Below the pieces are notes generated by a model, which worked only from the letters and a program-made list of their open reading frames with translations, searched no databases and was not told where the DNA came from. Shown here piece by piece: positions 51,832 to 62,300 of a stretch of DNA of 64,000 bases. Every line of letters starts with the position of its first letter. The first letter of the stretch is position 1. The position numbers were made by a program, and so were the translations under genes. This DNA comes from Microbacterium album (GTDB taxonomy: Bacteria > Actinomycetota > Actinomycetes > Actinomycetales > Microbacteriaceae), in the NCBI RefSeq assembly GCF_014643695.1, contig NZ_BMJY01000005.1, forward strand, positions 1 to 64,000, in the 5' to 3' direction.

Positions 51832-54137
51832 GCTGCTCCTCCCCGCCGAGGCAGTTCCGCTCGAGCGGGCCGCCGTGCGGGACGCCGCATGCCGCGCAGC
51901 ACGGACGCGGGAAACAGGCGGGCGCGCAGGCGCCGATGCCAGGGAACGCCGGACCGCAGCCCCCGCCGGGCGGTCGCGACATCGGCCCAGTAGCGCTCGA
52001 CCTCTTCCGCGGTGGGCTCGTGCGCACCGAACACGGCCACGTCGGCGCGCGCGGCGAGTTCCGCGACCCGCGCGATCGGGTGCTGCGCGTCCAGCGCCAG
52101 CGCCTGCTCCCGCCGCGTCGCGCCGACCGGGACGGCCGCTCCGACGTCCGACGCTTCGTCCAGCAGCTCGGCCCATCCCCCGTGCACGCGATCCGCCAGA
52201 CGTTCCGCGGACCGCCGGCGGCGGCGACGGACGCCGCGCACGATCCCGAGCGCGATCGACGGCCCCAGGAGGATCAGCAGGATCAGCAGCGACGCCCCCG
52301 CGATGCTGAGCGCGAACCAGAGCCATTCCTCCTCCGGAGGCGTCTCGTCGTCCACGGCCTCCTCCACGGGCGGAGGGGGCGGCAGCTCGGCGGGCTCCTG
52401 CGGCACATCCGGCGGCTGCGCGACCTGCACGCGCGGCTTCTGCCGCTGCTCGGGAGTCTGTTCCTGGGGCACCTTGTCCTCGGCCGGAGTGGGCCAGAAC
52501 GGCACCCACCCGAGATCCCGGAACGGCACCTCCACCCACACGTGCGCGTCCTCGCCGGTCACCGTCACCGGACCCTCACCGGCTTCCGCCGAGGGGATGA
52601 AACCCATCACGACCCGCACCGGGATGCCCAGCTGCGCGACCATGAGAGCCATCGCCGTGGCGTACTGCTCGTCGTCGCCGATCATCTGGGTGCCCCGCAG
52701 CAGGTCGTCGAGCCTGCTGACCGTGTGCCCCGAGCGGGACGCCACCTGTCCTTCGAGGCCGTGGCTGAAGAACCCGTTCGTCTGCAGATACGCCTCCACC
52801 GCGCGCACCTGCTCGATCGGCGTGCCCGCATCCGTGGTCGCCTCATCGAGCGCGAGCAGCACCCCGTCTGGAACGAGGTCGGGCGTCGGCGTGCGGACGG
52901 CGGCCAGCTCCGCGGTCGCGAGCTGCTCCTCGGACGGGGTGTCGGGGATCACGGCGTCGAGCACGTACGTCTCGCCCGGCGTCAGCCCGGTGGTCACCAC
53001 CGCGGTCCCCGACGCCCGGTTGTAGTGCAGTGCCTCGGCGCGTGTGGCCGCGCCTCCACCCTCGAACCTGATCGCATCGAGGTATCCCACGGTGGGAGCC
53101 CATACGCCCTCCAGGTCGTGCACCTCGACGGTCGCGCGGACGGACTCTCCCGCGACGTCGTTGTCGATCTGCCGCCCGACCCGGGAGAAGACACCGGATC
53201 CCGCTCCCCCGCTGCCGGAGACGAGGTACACCGTGCCGTCGTACGCGTCGAGCGTGGCCAGGCGGATGCGGGTGCCCGCCGGCACTCCGGTGACGGTGAA
53301 GAGTCTCGCCTCCTCGCCCTGCGTGACCATGCGGCGGAAGGAGGTCAACGGTGTCGCGAAGTCGTGCAGCTCCAGCGGCGGCACGATGCGATCGCGCAGG
53401 ACGTCCCGCGTCAGGGCGCCGCCAGCCGCCGCCGCGGTGACACCCCCGACAATGCACGAGGCGATGACGACGCCGGCCGCCGCGATCGCGCCCGCCCTCA
53501 GCCCGCGGCCACGTGCGGAGTCGACCGCCCCGGTCTCCGGTCCGGCAACGGAGCCCGCCCGCCGCGCGCGGGCGCGCCAGGCGGCCCACGCGAGCGCCAC
53601 GGCCGCGAATGCCGCCCCGACGGCCGACGGGACGAAACCGAGGTACGTGCTGAACGCGACACCGATCGCCAGCACCGCCCCCGGAGTCATCAACGCCCAG
53701 CCGGAGGAGCGCAGGCGCACCGCGAGGCTGACCGCGACCGCCGATCCCACGAGCCCGAGCGCGAAAGGGGCGATCGTGAGCTGCTCGAAGCCCACGAGCG
53801 GGTCGGGCAGCGTGAGCGCCTGCTTCCATACGTGCACGGCGCCGACCGCGAGGGCCGCGAGGACCTCGAGGGTGGGCACGAAGCCGAGCGGGGAAGCGGA
53901 CCGGAGCGCCAGCGCCCCGCCGAAGGCGAAGTACGCCGCGACGACCAGGACAGCCGTGGTGAGCGGGTGCGCCCGGACCCGCCACGCGACCAGCGCGATC
54001 GCGGTGCCCAACATGGTGCCGCCGATCCCGGCGACCCAGAAGTCGGCGCTCTGATATGCGGCGTACAGAGGACTGAGGCCCAGGCCGACCAGCACAGCCA
54101 TGGCGGCCGCGTTGCCTGCCGCTCTCACCACGGTCAC
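51828..54137 (-). CDS. TgpA-like membrane protein with degenerate transglutaminase domain
   Basis: A 769-residue protein with about seven N-terminal membrane helices (1-235), an external region containing a transglutaminase-like fold (about 470-560), a Pro-rich stretch, one further helix (WFALSIAGASLLILLILLGPSI) and a cytoplasmic tail. In the fold, the catalytic-Cys block reads GDDEQYATAM where active enzymes have GxC; His is kept in EDAHVWVEV; the Asp block reads GWVPFWPTP. So Cys and Asp are replaced and it should not act as a protease or transglutaminase. Probably a substrate-binding or scaffold role. GTGA overlap with the DUF58 gene. Confidence 0.85.
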   Translation of the reverse strand: MTVVRAAGNAAAMAVLVGLGLSPLYAAYQSADFWVAGIGGTMLGTAIALVAWRVRAHPLTTAVLVVAAYFAFGGALALRSASPLGFVPTLEVLAALAVGAVHVWKQALTLPDPLVGFEQLTIAPFALGLVGSAVAVSLAVRLRSSGWALMTPGAVLAIGVAFSTYLGFVPSAVGAAFAAVALAWAAWRARARRAGSVAGPETGAVDSARGRGLRAGAIAAAGVVIASCIVGGVTAAAAGGALTRDVLRDRIVPPLELHDFATPLTSFRRMVTQGEEARLFTVTGVPAGTRIRLATLDAYDGTVYLVSGSGGAGSGVFSRVGRQIDNDVAGESVRATVEVHDLEGVWAPTVGYLDAIRFEGGGAATRAEALHYNRASGTAVVTTGLTPGETYVLDAVIPDTPSEEQLATAELAAVRTPTPDLVPDGVLLALDEATTDAGTPIEQVRAVEAYLQTNGFFSHGLEGQVASRSGHTVSRLDDLLRGTQMIGDDEQYATAMALMVAQLGIPVRVVMGFIPSAEAGEGPVTVTGEDAHVWVEVPFRDLGWVPFWPTPAEDKVPQEQTPEQRQKPRVQVAQPPDVPQEPAELPPPPPVEEAVDDETPPEEEWLWFALSIAGASLLILLILLGPSIALGIVRGVRRRRRRSAERLADRVHGGWAELLDEASDVGAAVPVGATRREQALALDAQHPIARVAELAARADVAVFGAHEPTAEEVERYWADVATARRGLRSGVPWHRRLRARLFPASVLRGMRRPARRPARAELPRRGGAA

Positions 54138-55348
54138 GACGCCACCGCCCTCATGGCCGCCCGCAGAGCCGACAGCTCGGGAACGTCCACGGTCACGACG
54201 TCGCCGATCATGCGGCGGCGCAGCTCACCGCCGTCCGCGGCCCGGACGCAGACCGTGCGCGCCGTGGGCGGCACACGGAGCGCGGCGCCGCGGACGTCTG
54301 CCAAGCTCGCCCCCGAGCCGGTCACGAGCACGACGACGGACGCCGTCGCGGCCAGGGTCGCGACCGACCGGGCGACCGCGTCGATCCCCGCGCCGGACTG
54401 CTCGATGCCGGAGAGGCCGTCGAGCAGGCGGGAGCGTGTCGGCGACGGCAGCTCCGCCCCAGCCGCGAGCATCGACAGCGTCGTGCCGTCCCGCAGCGCC
54501 CCGACCCCGATCGATCCCGTCGCCGAGACCGCGAGCTCGAACTCGTCCTCTCCGGCGTACTCCGCCGCAGACGTCGACAGCGCGACGACGAGGTGCGAAC
54601 GACGTGTCTGCTCGAACTGACGGATCATCATCGTCTGCGTGCGCGCGGTCGACTTCCAGTGCACGTGCCGCAGATCATCGCCGGGCGCGTACTCGCGCAG
54701 CGCGTGGAACGAGACGTCGTCGTTCGCGAGCTCGCGCGTCTCGAGCCCCTCGAGATCGCGCAGCAGGCCGATCGTGTCGTTGGCGAGCGCGACGGTCCGC
54801 GGGTGCACGTAAAGGTCACGCGGCCGTGTCCACGTGACCTCGCGGCGCAGCAGGCCGAGCGGGTCGGTCCGCACCGACGTGACGGGTCCGACCGTCAGCA
54901 CGGCGCGGCGGGCGGTGGGGATCGTGAAGAGCTCCTCCTGCTCCTGGTCGGGCGCGAGCCGCGACACCCGGAAGTGGGCGGTGCCCCTGCCGACCGGCAG
55001 CTCGATGCGGGTGGCCGGCGAAGCCCGGCGGGCGATGTTGCGCACGCGCAGCCGGCCGACGGCCTGCTCTCCCACCACAACCCGGGCGGAGGCGAGGTCC
55101 ACGTCGACGCGGTAGACGGCCCGGCCGATCACGAACGCCACCGCGAGCACGATCGCCGCGCCTCCGGTGACCGCGATCGCGAGGAACTCCGCCCAACCGA
55201 GCGCCCCGGCCACCACCGCGGCGACGACCGCCACCGCCACCACCGCCCACCCCAGCCGCGACCCGATGCGCAGCGCCCGCTCCGCCGCCGCGAGGACGTG
55301 CCGGGGCGTCACGGGGGCGCGACGTGCGGCAGGGGCGGTACGGCTCAT
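54134..55348 (-). CDS. DUF58 family protein
   Basis: A 404-residue protein with two membrane helices near the N-terminus (LGWAVVAVAVVAAVVAGAL and FLAIAVTGGAAIVLAVAFVIG), then a beta domain (RVVVGEQAVGRLRVRNIA) and the DUF58 hallmark DDVSFHALREYAPGDDLRHVHWKSTART leading into a vWA-like region. DUF58 proteins accompany MoxR ATPases and transglutaminase-like proteins in many bacteria; the trio may form an envelope chaperone module. ATG overlaps the moxR stop (ATGA). Confidence 0.9.
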   Translation of the reverse strand: MSRTAPAARRAPVTPRHVLAAAERALRIGSRLGWAVVAVAVVAAVVAGALGWAEFLAIAVTGGAAIVLAVAFVIGRAVYRVDVDLASARVVVGEQAVGRLRVRNIARRASPATRIELPVGRGTAHFRVSRLAPDQEQEELFTIPTARRAVLTVGPVTSVRTDPLGLLRREVTWTRPRDLYVHPRTVALANDTIGLLRDLEGLETRELANDDVSFHALREYAPGDDLRHVHWKSTARTQTMMIRQFEQTRRSHLVVALSTSAAEYAGEDEFELAVSATGSIGVGALRDGTTLSMLAAGAELPSPTRSRLLDGLSGIEQSGAGIDAVARSVATLAATASVVVLVTGSGASLADVRGAALRVPPTARTVCVRAADGGELRRRMIGDVVTVDVPELSALRAAMRAVAS

Positions 55349-56316
55349 CCGACGAGGGCCTTGACCTGCGGGGCGGCCACGTCCGCCAGCACGCGCGAGA
55401 CCACGGCCGTCGCGGTGACGCCCGTGAACTCCGCCTCCGGGTCCATCACGATGCGGTGCCCCCACACGGACAGCGCGAGCGCCTTGATGTCATCCGGAAG
55501 CACGAACGTGCGCCCCTCCGTGGCCGCCCACACCTTCGCCGCCCGCATCATGGCGACCATGCCGCGCACCGACACCCCGAGCCGGGTGTGCGCGTCGCTG
55601 CGCGTCTCCTCCGCGAGCTGCGCCGCATAGCGCGCGATCGACGGATCCACGTGCACGGACGTGAGCAGCTCGGCGATCTCCGCGACCGCCGACGTCGTGA
55701 TGACCGGCGACAGCGCGCCGGCGCGATTGCGCGAGTCACCGAGCAGGATCGCCTCGGCCGCCTGCAGGTCCGGGTAGCCGATGCTCGTCTTGATCAGGAA
55801 CCGGTCGAGCTGCGCCTCGGGCAGCTTGTAGGTGCCGGCCTGCTCGATCGGGTTCTGCGTGGCGATGACCATGAAGGGCCGTCCCACCTCGTGCGAGGTG
55901 CCGTCCACCGTCACGCGCCCCTCCTCCATCACCTCCAGCAGCGCCGACTGCGTCTTGGGCGAGGCGCGGTTGATCTCGTCGGCCAGCACGATGGACGCGA
56001 AGATCGGACCGCGGTGGAACTCGAACCGGTGCGCCTGCTGGTCGTAGATCGTGATGCCCGTCACGTCTGACGGCAGCAGATCGGGCGTGAACTGGATGCG
56101 CTGGTTCGTGCCCTGCACGGTCGCGGCGAGCGCTTTCGCGAGCTGCGTCTTGCCCGTGCCGGGCGCGTCCTCGAGCAACACGTGGCCCTCGGCCAGCAGC
56201 GCCGTGAGCACCAGGCGGATCGCCCCCGGCTTGCCCAGCACCGCCAGGCCGACGTTGTCGACCAGTCGCTGGAACGTGTCGGCGAACCACGTCGCCTGCT
56301 CTTGCGTGAGTGTCAT
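55345..56316 (-). CDS. MoxR-family AAA+ ATPase
   Basis: A 323-residue AAA+ chaperone. LLEDAPGTGKTQLAKAL (Walker A), VLADEINRASPKTQSALLEVMEEG (Walker B and sensor), VIATQNPIEQAGTYKLPEAQLDRF (sensor 1/arginine region) are intact, and the lid domain follows. Expected to remodel or insert partners such as the DUF58 protein. GAAGGAAC ribosome site; 15 nt downstream of the giant surface protein's stop. Confidence 0.95.
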   Translation of the reverse strand: MTLTQEQATWFADTFQRLVDNVGLAVLGKPGAIRLVLTALLAEGHVLLEDAPGTGKTQLAKALAATVQGTNQRIQFTPDLLPSDVTGITIYDQQAHRFEFHRGPIFASIVLADEINRASPKTQSALLEVMEEGRVTVDGTSHEVGRPFMVIATQNPIEQAGTYKLPEAQLDRFLIKTSIGYPDLQAAEAILLGDSRNRAGALSPVITTSAVAEIAELLTSVHVDPSIARYAAQLAEETRSDAHTRLGVSVRGMVAMMRAAKVWAATEGRTFVLPDDIKALALSVWGHRIVMDPEAEFTGVTATAVVSRVLADVAAPQVKALVG

Positions 56317-56331
56317 TATCGTTCCTTCGCA

Positions 56332-59300
56332 CTACCAGGTGATCGTCGGAGTCCAGTAGATGCCCTGGATCTCGACGGAGAACGGGCCGCCCGGCGGCGT
56401 CGTGGGGCATGAAAGCTCGAGGTTGCCGTTCTGCCCAAACGAGCGCTCACCGATGGTGCCGATGAATCGCGGATCTTGTGTCGTCGCGTTCCTGTATTCC
56501 TCCCGGTTCCAGCACTTCACCAGGTACGTGCCAGGGGGAAAGCTCGTGTACGTGAGGATGAAGCTGTTCGCGCCTGTCTTGCGTACAGACGCGCTCTTCG
56601 GCGGCGGATCGTTCGCGCGGCCCTCCCAGCGGGCCGTGGCGGGGCCGGCCTCGTTCGAGACCGAGAGGTCGAGGGTCGCGCTCCCACCCGCCGGCACACC
56701 GGTCACGGTGTGCTCGTGGTTCCCCTCGCCGCCGTGGCTCGCGTGCGTGAGAGATCGCCCGTTGGGGTTGACATGCCAGCGGAAACGCACGGCGTTGTCG
56801 AGGCGTTCGATGCCCTGAAGGGTGATGATGGGCCGTCCGAACGGCACGGCCTCGTTGGACCCGGCCTCGGAGCCCGGTGCGACGCCCTGCACGGCCGATG
56901 TGGCCCAGACGTTGACGCTGTAGCGTGATCCGTTCGCCAGGCCCGTGATCCTGCCGCCCTCTCGCGGCAGCGTCCCCTGGGCCCCCGTCTGGTTCACGCG
57001 GTAGTGATAGGTCACCTCGTCCGCGCGATTGCCGTTGAGCGGCCCCGGTTCGAACGCGACGACGATGCTGCCGTCGCCGGGCGTCACGGTCACCGATGCG
57101 GGTGCGGCCGGGGCCAGCGCGGCGCGACGCGGCGCGGAGTCCGGGCTGGGCGCGGAGGTCCCCGCCTTGTTGTGGGCCGTCACCGAGAAGGCGTAGTCGG
57201 TCTCGCTCGTGTCGACGACGACGTTCTGACTCATCGTGGTCAGGCCCGTGAGCGTGTTGACCACCGCGCCGCCTCGCTTGACGGTGAGTGTGTACGACGA
57301 CACGGCGTCGCCGTTGTCGTTCGCCGGCGGAGCCCACGACACGGCGATCTGCGCCTGGGCGCCGACGGGGCTGGCAGGCACCGTCGTGGGCTGGCCCGGG
57401 GCGTCCGGCGGGGCGGCGGGCACGACCGCGGCCGAGTAGGGGCTCCAGTCCGACGGGTCGGGCGCGCGGTTCACCGCCTGCACGCGCACCTGGTAGGCCA
57501 CGCCGTTCTCGAGACCGTCCCACACCATGCTCGTGCCGCTCACGCCCGTGCGCTGGATCGGTCCTGTCGCGGGCGCGGGCGAGATTTCGAGGTTGTAGCC
57601 GAGCACCGGCGAGCCGGAGGAACCGGGGACCGTCCAGGAGACCGCCACGCTGCGGTCGCCGAACACGAGCGTCGGCGGCGCGGGGGTGTCGGGGCGGGCA
57701 TCGGGGCGTGCGGGCGCCGACATCGGCGACGGGTCGGAGCGACCCACCTCATTGATCGCAACGACCTGGAAGGTGTACTCCACGTCGTTCGTCAGTCCGT
57801 CGAGCGTGCAAGTGGTGGAGGCGCAGCTCGAACTGTGGCCCTGCGGCGACGTCACCTCGTACCCTGTGATGGGCGAGCCGTTGTTCGCCGGCGGCGTCCA
57901 CGACAGCACCACCGTCCGGTCCTGGATGGACGTCACCGACGGCATCGACGGCGCGCTGGGCTTGCCCTGTACGGTGAGCCGGATGCGCCCGTCCACCTCG
58001 CGCTCGGGAGCGTTCGTGGCGTCGCCGATGCGGTATGACACGATCATCGTGCCGGTGAAGGTCGCGGCAGGTGTAACGACCACCTGATCGCCGTCGACCA
58101 CGGCCGTTCCGGCGCCGCTGTCCACCCGGGCGCCCAGCACGCGCAGGGGCGCCTCCCCCTCGAACGGGTTGACGTCGTTCGCGAGCACGTCCACGCGACG
58201 GGCCTCGCCCTGGTTCGCGCGCGCGATGACGTCGTCGTTGGCGACCGCATAAGGACGCTGTGACACGACGGTCGTGAGGGTGATCGTCCCGGTGCCGGGC
58301 GTGGTCGTGCCGTCGCTGACCTGGATACCGAGCGCCGCGGAGGCCCCCGGCTGTGCATCCGCGTCCGCGGAGACGGTCAGCGTGGCGCCCGACACGGACG
58401 CGCGATACCCGGCGGGCACGGCTCCGTCGATGGAGAACGTCAGCCGGTCCTGGTCGTCCTCGTCGGGGTCGTAGGCCAGCTTGGCGAGGTTCACCGTGAC
58501 CGCCTCTTCGCCCGGGGCGACCTTCACGGACGCATTGCGCAGGGTCGGCGACTGGTTCTCGGACGGGAGCACGTGGATCGGGATGTTCACATACGCGCTC
58601 AGCCCCTCGGGATCATCCGGCCCGGTGCCGTCCGTCACACGGACGCCGATGCTGTCGGGTCCGAAGTATCCCTCGGCCGCCGTGTACTCGAGCGTGTGCT
58701 CGTCCTTGACGAGCGGCGCGCCGTTCGAGTGCCCCGTGCGCACGGACTCGGCCACCGCGATGCGCGGCACCCGTTCCGCACGCACGCGCACGTGATCTGC
58801 GAGCGGGATGCTGAGCGTCTGGCCGCCGACGATCCGGATCGGCTCGGCCGTCATGAGCGTCGGCAGCAGAGTGGCGCGTCCCGGCACGAACACGAACGCC
58901 TGACCGGTCTCGCCGTCGGGGTCCGTCGCGGAGTAGCGCACGATGCGCGGACCGTCCCCGACGGCCAGCCGGACGGTGCCGTCGCGCCGCACCGTCGCGT
59001 CCGGGTCTGCCACGCGCACGGTGAGCGCGTCCGTGGTGCCGTCCGGGTCCTCGTCGTTCTCGAGCACGGCGACATCGACCTGCTCGCCCGCGCCGATGCG
59101 CAGCGGGCTGACGCGGTCGTCACGCGCGATCGGCGCCAGTGCGGGCGCCTCGGGGTCCACGCGAACCACGAGCACGCCGTCGGCGGTCGCCCCGTATGTG
59201 TCGGCGATCGTGTAGGTCAGCGAGTACTCGCCGGGCGTGGCCGGGGCCGTCACGAGCACCCGCCCACCGACGACCGACGCCTCCACTCCCGCAGGGACGA

Positions 59301-62300
59301 CCAGCCGCGACGGGTCGATCGCGATGGCGTCGCCGTCGGGGTCGGAGTCGTTGACCGTCACCGGCACCGCCACGCGCCGCCCGGGCTTGACCGTGACCAC
59401 GTCCTTGACGGCGTACGGAGGCTGGTTGTCGACCCCCGGCGGCGCGATGCCGACCGTGACCGTGTTCTCCGCGGTCGCGCCCATGTGGTCCCGTACCGCG
59501 TACGTGAAGCTGTCGCGCCCGGACGCGTTGCGATACGCCTCGTAGGTGAACCAGCTGTCGCCTACCGTGACGCGACCCTTCCCCGGGCTCGACGTCGCGC
59601 CGACCAGCTCCACCGAGTCGCCGTCGGGATCGATGCCGTCCAGCGGCACCGCGATCCGGACGGTGTTGCCGGCGATCGCGCGCGCGACCACGGGCTTGGG
59701 CCGGGGCGCGGCGTTGGTGCCCGCATCCGGCGGCAGCACCTGGATGGTCACGTATCCGGCGCGCCGATTCTGCTGCGAGTCGACGATCTCGTAGGTCGCG
59801 TACACCGTGCCGGGCGTCCCGCCCGAGTGGAAGCGCACCCGATCACCGTCGACGAAGATCGCATCGTCGGCGCCGACGTTCGTCTCGACGAGCGCGGGCT
59901 CCAGCCGGATCATGTCATTGTCCGGGTGATAGTCGTTCGCGAGCACCGGGATCGTCACGACATCGCCCGCGCGCACGGTGGCGGTGTCATCGACGGTCAC
60001 GGGCGGCCGCAGCGTCTCCGGCAGGGGCACGGGCATGACCAGCACCTCGCCCGTCGCGCTCTGAGCGCCGTTGGACACCGTGTAGGTGAGCGTGAGCGGT
60101 GCGAGGAGGCCACCGAGATCGGTGACGCGGAGGATGCGGTGCTCCAGCACCTCGACCGACACGGCTCCGCCGGCCGGGGCCACGGCGTTCTGGACCACGA
60201 GGATCCCGCCGCCGGGGTCGGAGTCGTTGGCAAGCACGTCGACGAGCACGTCGCGCCCGACCGGCAGCAGCGCGACGTCGCGCACCGCGACCGGCGGCTG
60301 GGAGTCGGACGTCGCCGGCAGCACGTCGATGCGGACGACCCCGAGCGCCGAACGCGGTCCATCGGTGACGAGATACTGCACGTAGTAGGTGCCGGGGGCC
60401 TCCGCGAGGAACTCGAAAGTGCCCGCCGCGAAGTCGGGCGTGATGCGCGCGCCGGGCGCATGGTCGTGCTTGGCCAGGCGTAGCGGCTCGCCGCTCGGAC
60501 TCAGGTCGTTCTCGAGCGGGGCGACGGTGACCGGGATGCCCGCGGTCGCCGTCACGCGGTCGGCGTTCGCGACGGGTCCGAAAGCGCCCGCAGGCCGGAC
60601 GTCGACGCGCAGCGTGCCCACGGCCTCCTCACGACCATCCGACACGGTCAGCTGAACCTCTTTGATCCCCGGCGTCGCGCTGCTGGCCCGGTAGTCGATC
60701 ACGCCGTTGCTGCGGAACGTGACCTCGTCACCGCCCTCGACGGTCGCGTGGGCGAGGAAGAAGTCGTCCCCGTCGGGATCGATCCACCCGTCCAGCGCGC
60801 CGTAGGTCACGGACGCGCCGGCCTCCACCTGCAGCGTGTTGACGCGGCGCTGCTGGGGCGGGCCGTTGACCTCGTCGCCGTGCACCGAGACCGAGACGTC
60901 CGCTTGATCCGTGCCGCCGCGCCCGTCGTCGACCTCGTAGGCGAACACGACCGTGCCGGTGGCGTTCGCGGGCACGGCCGCCTGCAGGGCCGAGCCGCCG
61001 AGCACCGGCGCGATGTCCCATCCGCTGGGCGGGGAACCGACCAGGCGGGCGCTGAGCAGATCGCCATCGGGGTCGCTGTCGTTGTCGGTCACCCGCAGCA
61101 GCGTCGAGCGTCCCGCCCGCACCCCGAACTGGTCGTCGACGGCGGTCGGCGGCGTGTTCTCGGCGCTGCGCTCCGGAAGGTCGAAGTGCGGCTGCTCGTC
61201 CTGGCTCTGCTCCTCGTCGGCGTTCGAGTCCGGTGGCGGGACGACATCGTCCCAGTTCTCGACCCGTTCCACGGACTGGTCGACGATCCACACGGTGCCG
61301 GCCATCGTGTCGTTCACGACGACCACACGCCGGTTGGCGCGCAGCACCAGCGTCGCCTCGGCCGGGACGTCGATGGCCGTGGTGAGGTCGTCCGCCTCCC
61401 CCGGGCAGTCGCGTACGTAGACGCCGGACCCGCTCCAGACGGCGTAGACACAACCGTTCAGCCACACCGGCGCACTCGGTACGCCTTCGTCGACCGTGGC
61501 GACGATCTCCGGCGACCCCCCGTCGAGAGGTTGACGCACGAGCGCCGATGGCGTCGCGATGTACACGGCATCGTGCGCCGCGGAGGCGTGCTGGAGCACG
61601 CCTCCGGACGCCTGCGGCAACTCGATGCGGCGTCCCGCGAGCAGCACGGCACCCGCCGCGGCATCGAGTACGACCCCGGTGTCGCCCACCGCGGTCACGG
61701 CGAGCTCCGACTCGTCCGTGACCCCGGGCAGGTCCGCCGACTCGACGTCGTCGCGCAACGCTCCCGCGGGAGCGGTCAAGAGCGATCGGCTCGCACGCGA
61801 CACCGCGTACACGCGGGAGCCGTCGCGCGACACGGCGACCCCCGCTCCCTCACCGACCTCCCCGAGCGCATCGTCCTCGGTGAAGGTCGCGCTTGAGATC
61901 CTGTCGACGGGGACGGAGAACAGTCGCCCCTCGACGGCCAGTCCGATCGTCGTGCCCCCCAGCGCGACGGCGCCCGGGGCGGGGAGTGTCACTTCGGTCG
62001 CCAACTCCACGCGCGCGACGTCCAGGGATGCGAGCGTGCCGTTCGCGGAATCCACGACCAGGACGGCATCGCCGTCCTGGTGCACGTCGAACTGCGGGGA
62101 CCGCGCGCGGACGGCGTCATCGAGCAGGCGCGACGGATAGTTGAGGTGTCCGACGAGCAGGTCGTCGGATTTCGTCACCCAGACGCCCCCGTCGTCGAGC
62201 TCGAGATCCGCGGTGGCGACGCCCTCGTAGATCATGGCGAGCGTCGAGACCACCACCGCGGCCGCGGTGAGGGTCGCGCCTGACGCAAGGGCAGAGCGGT

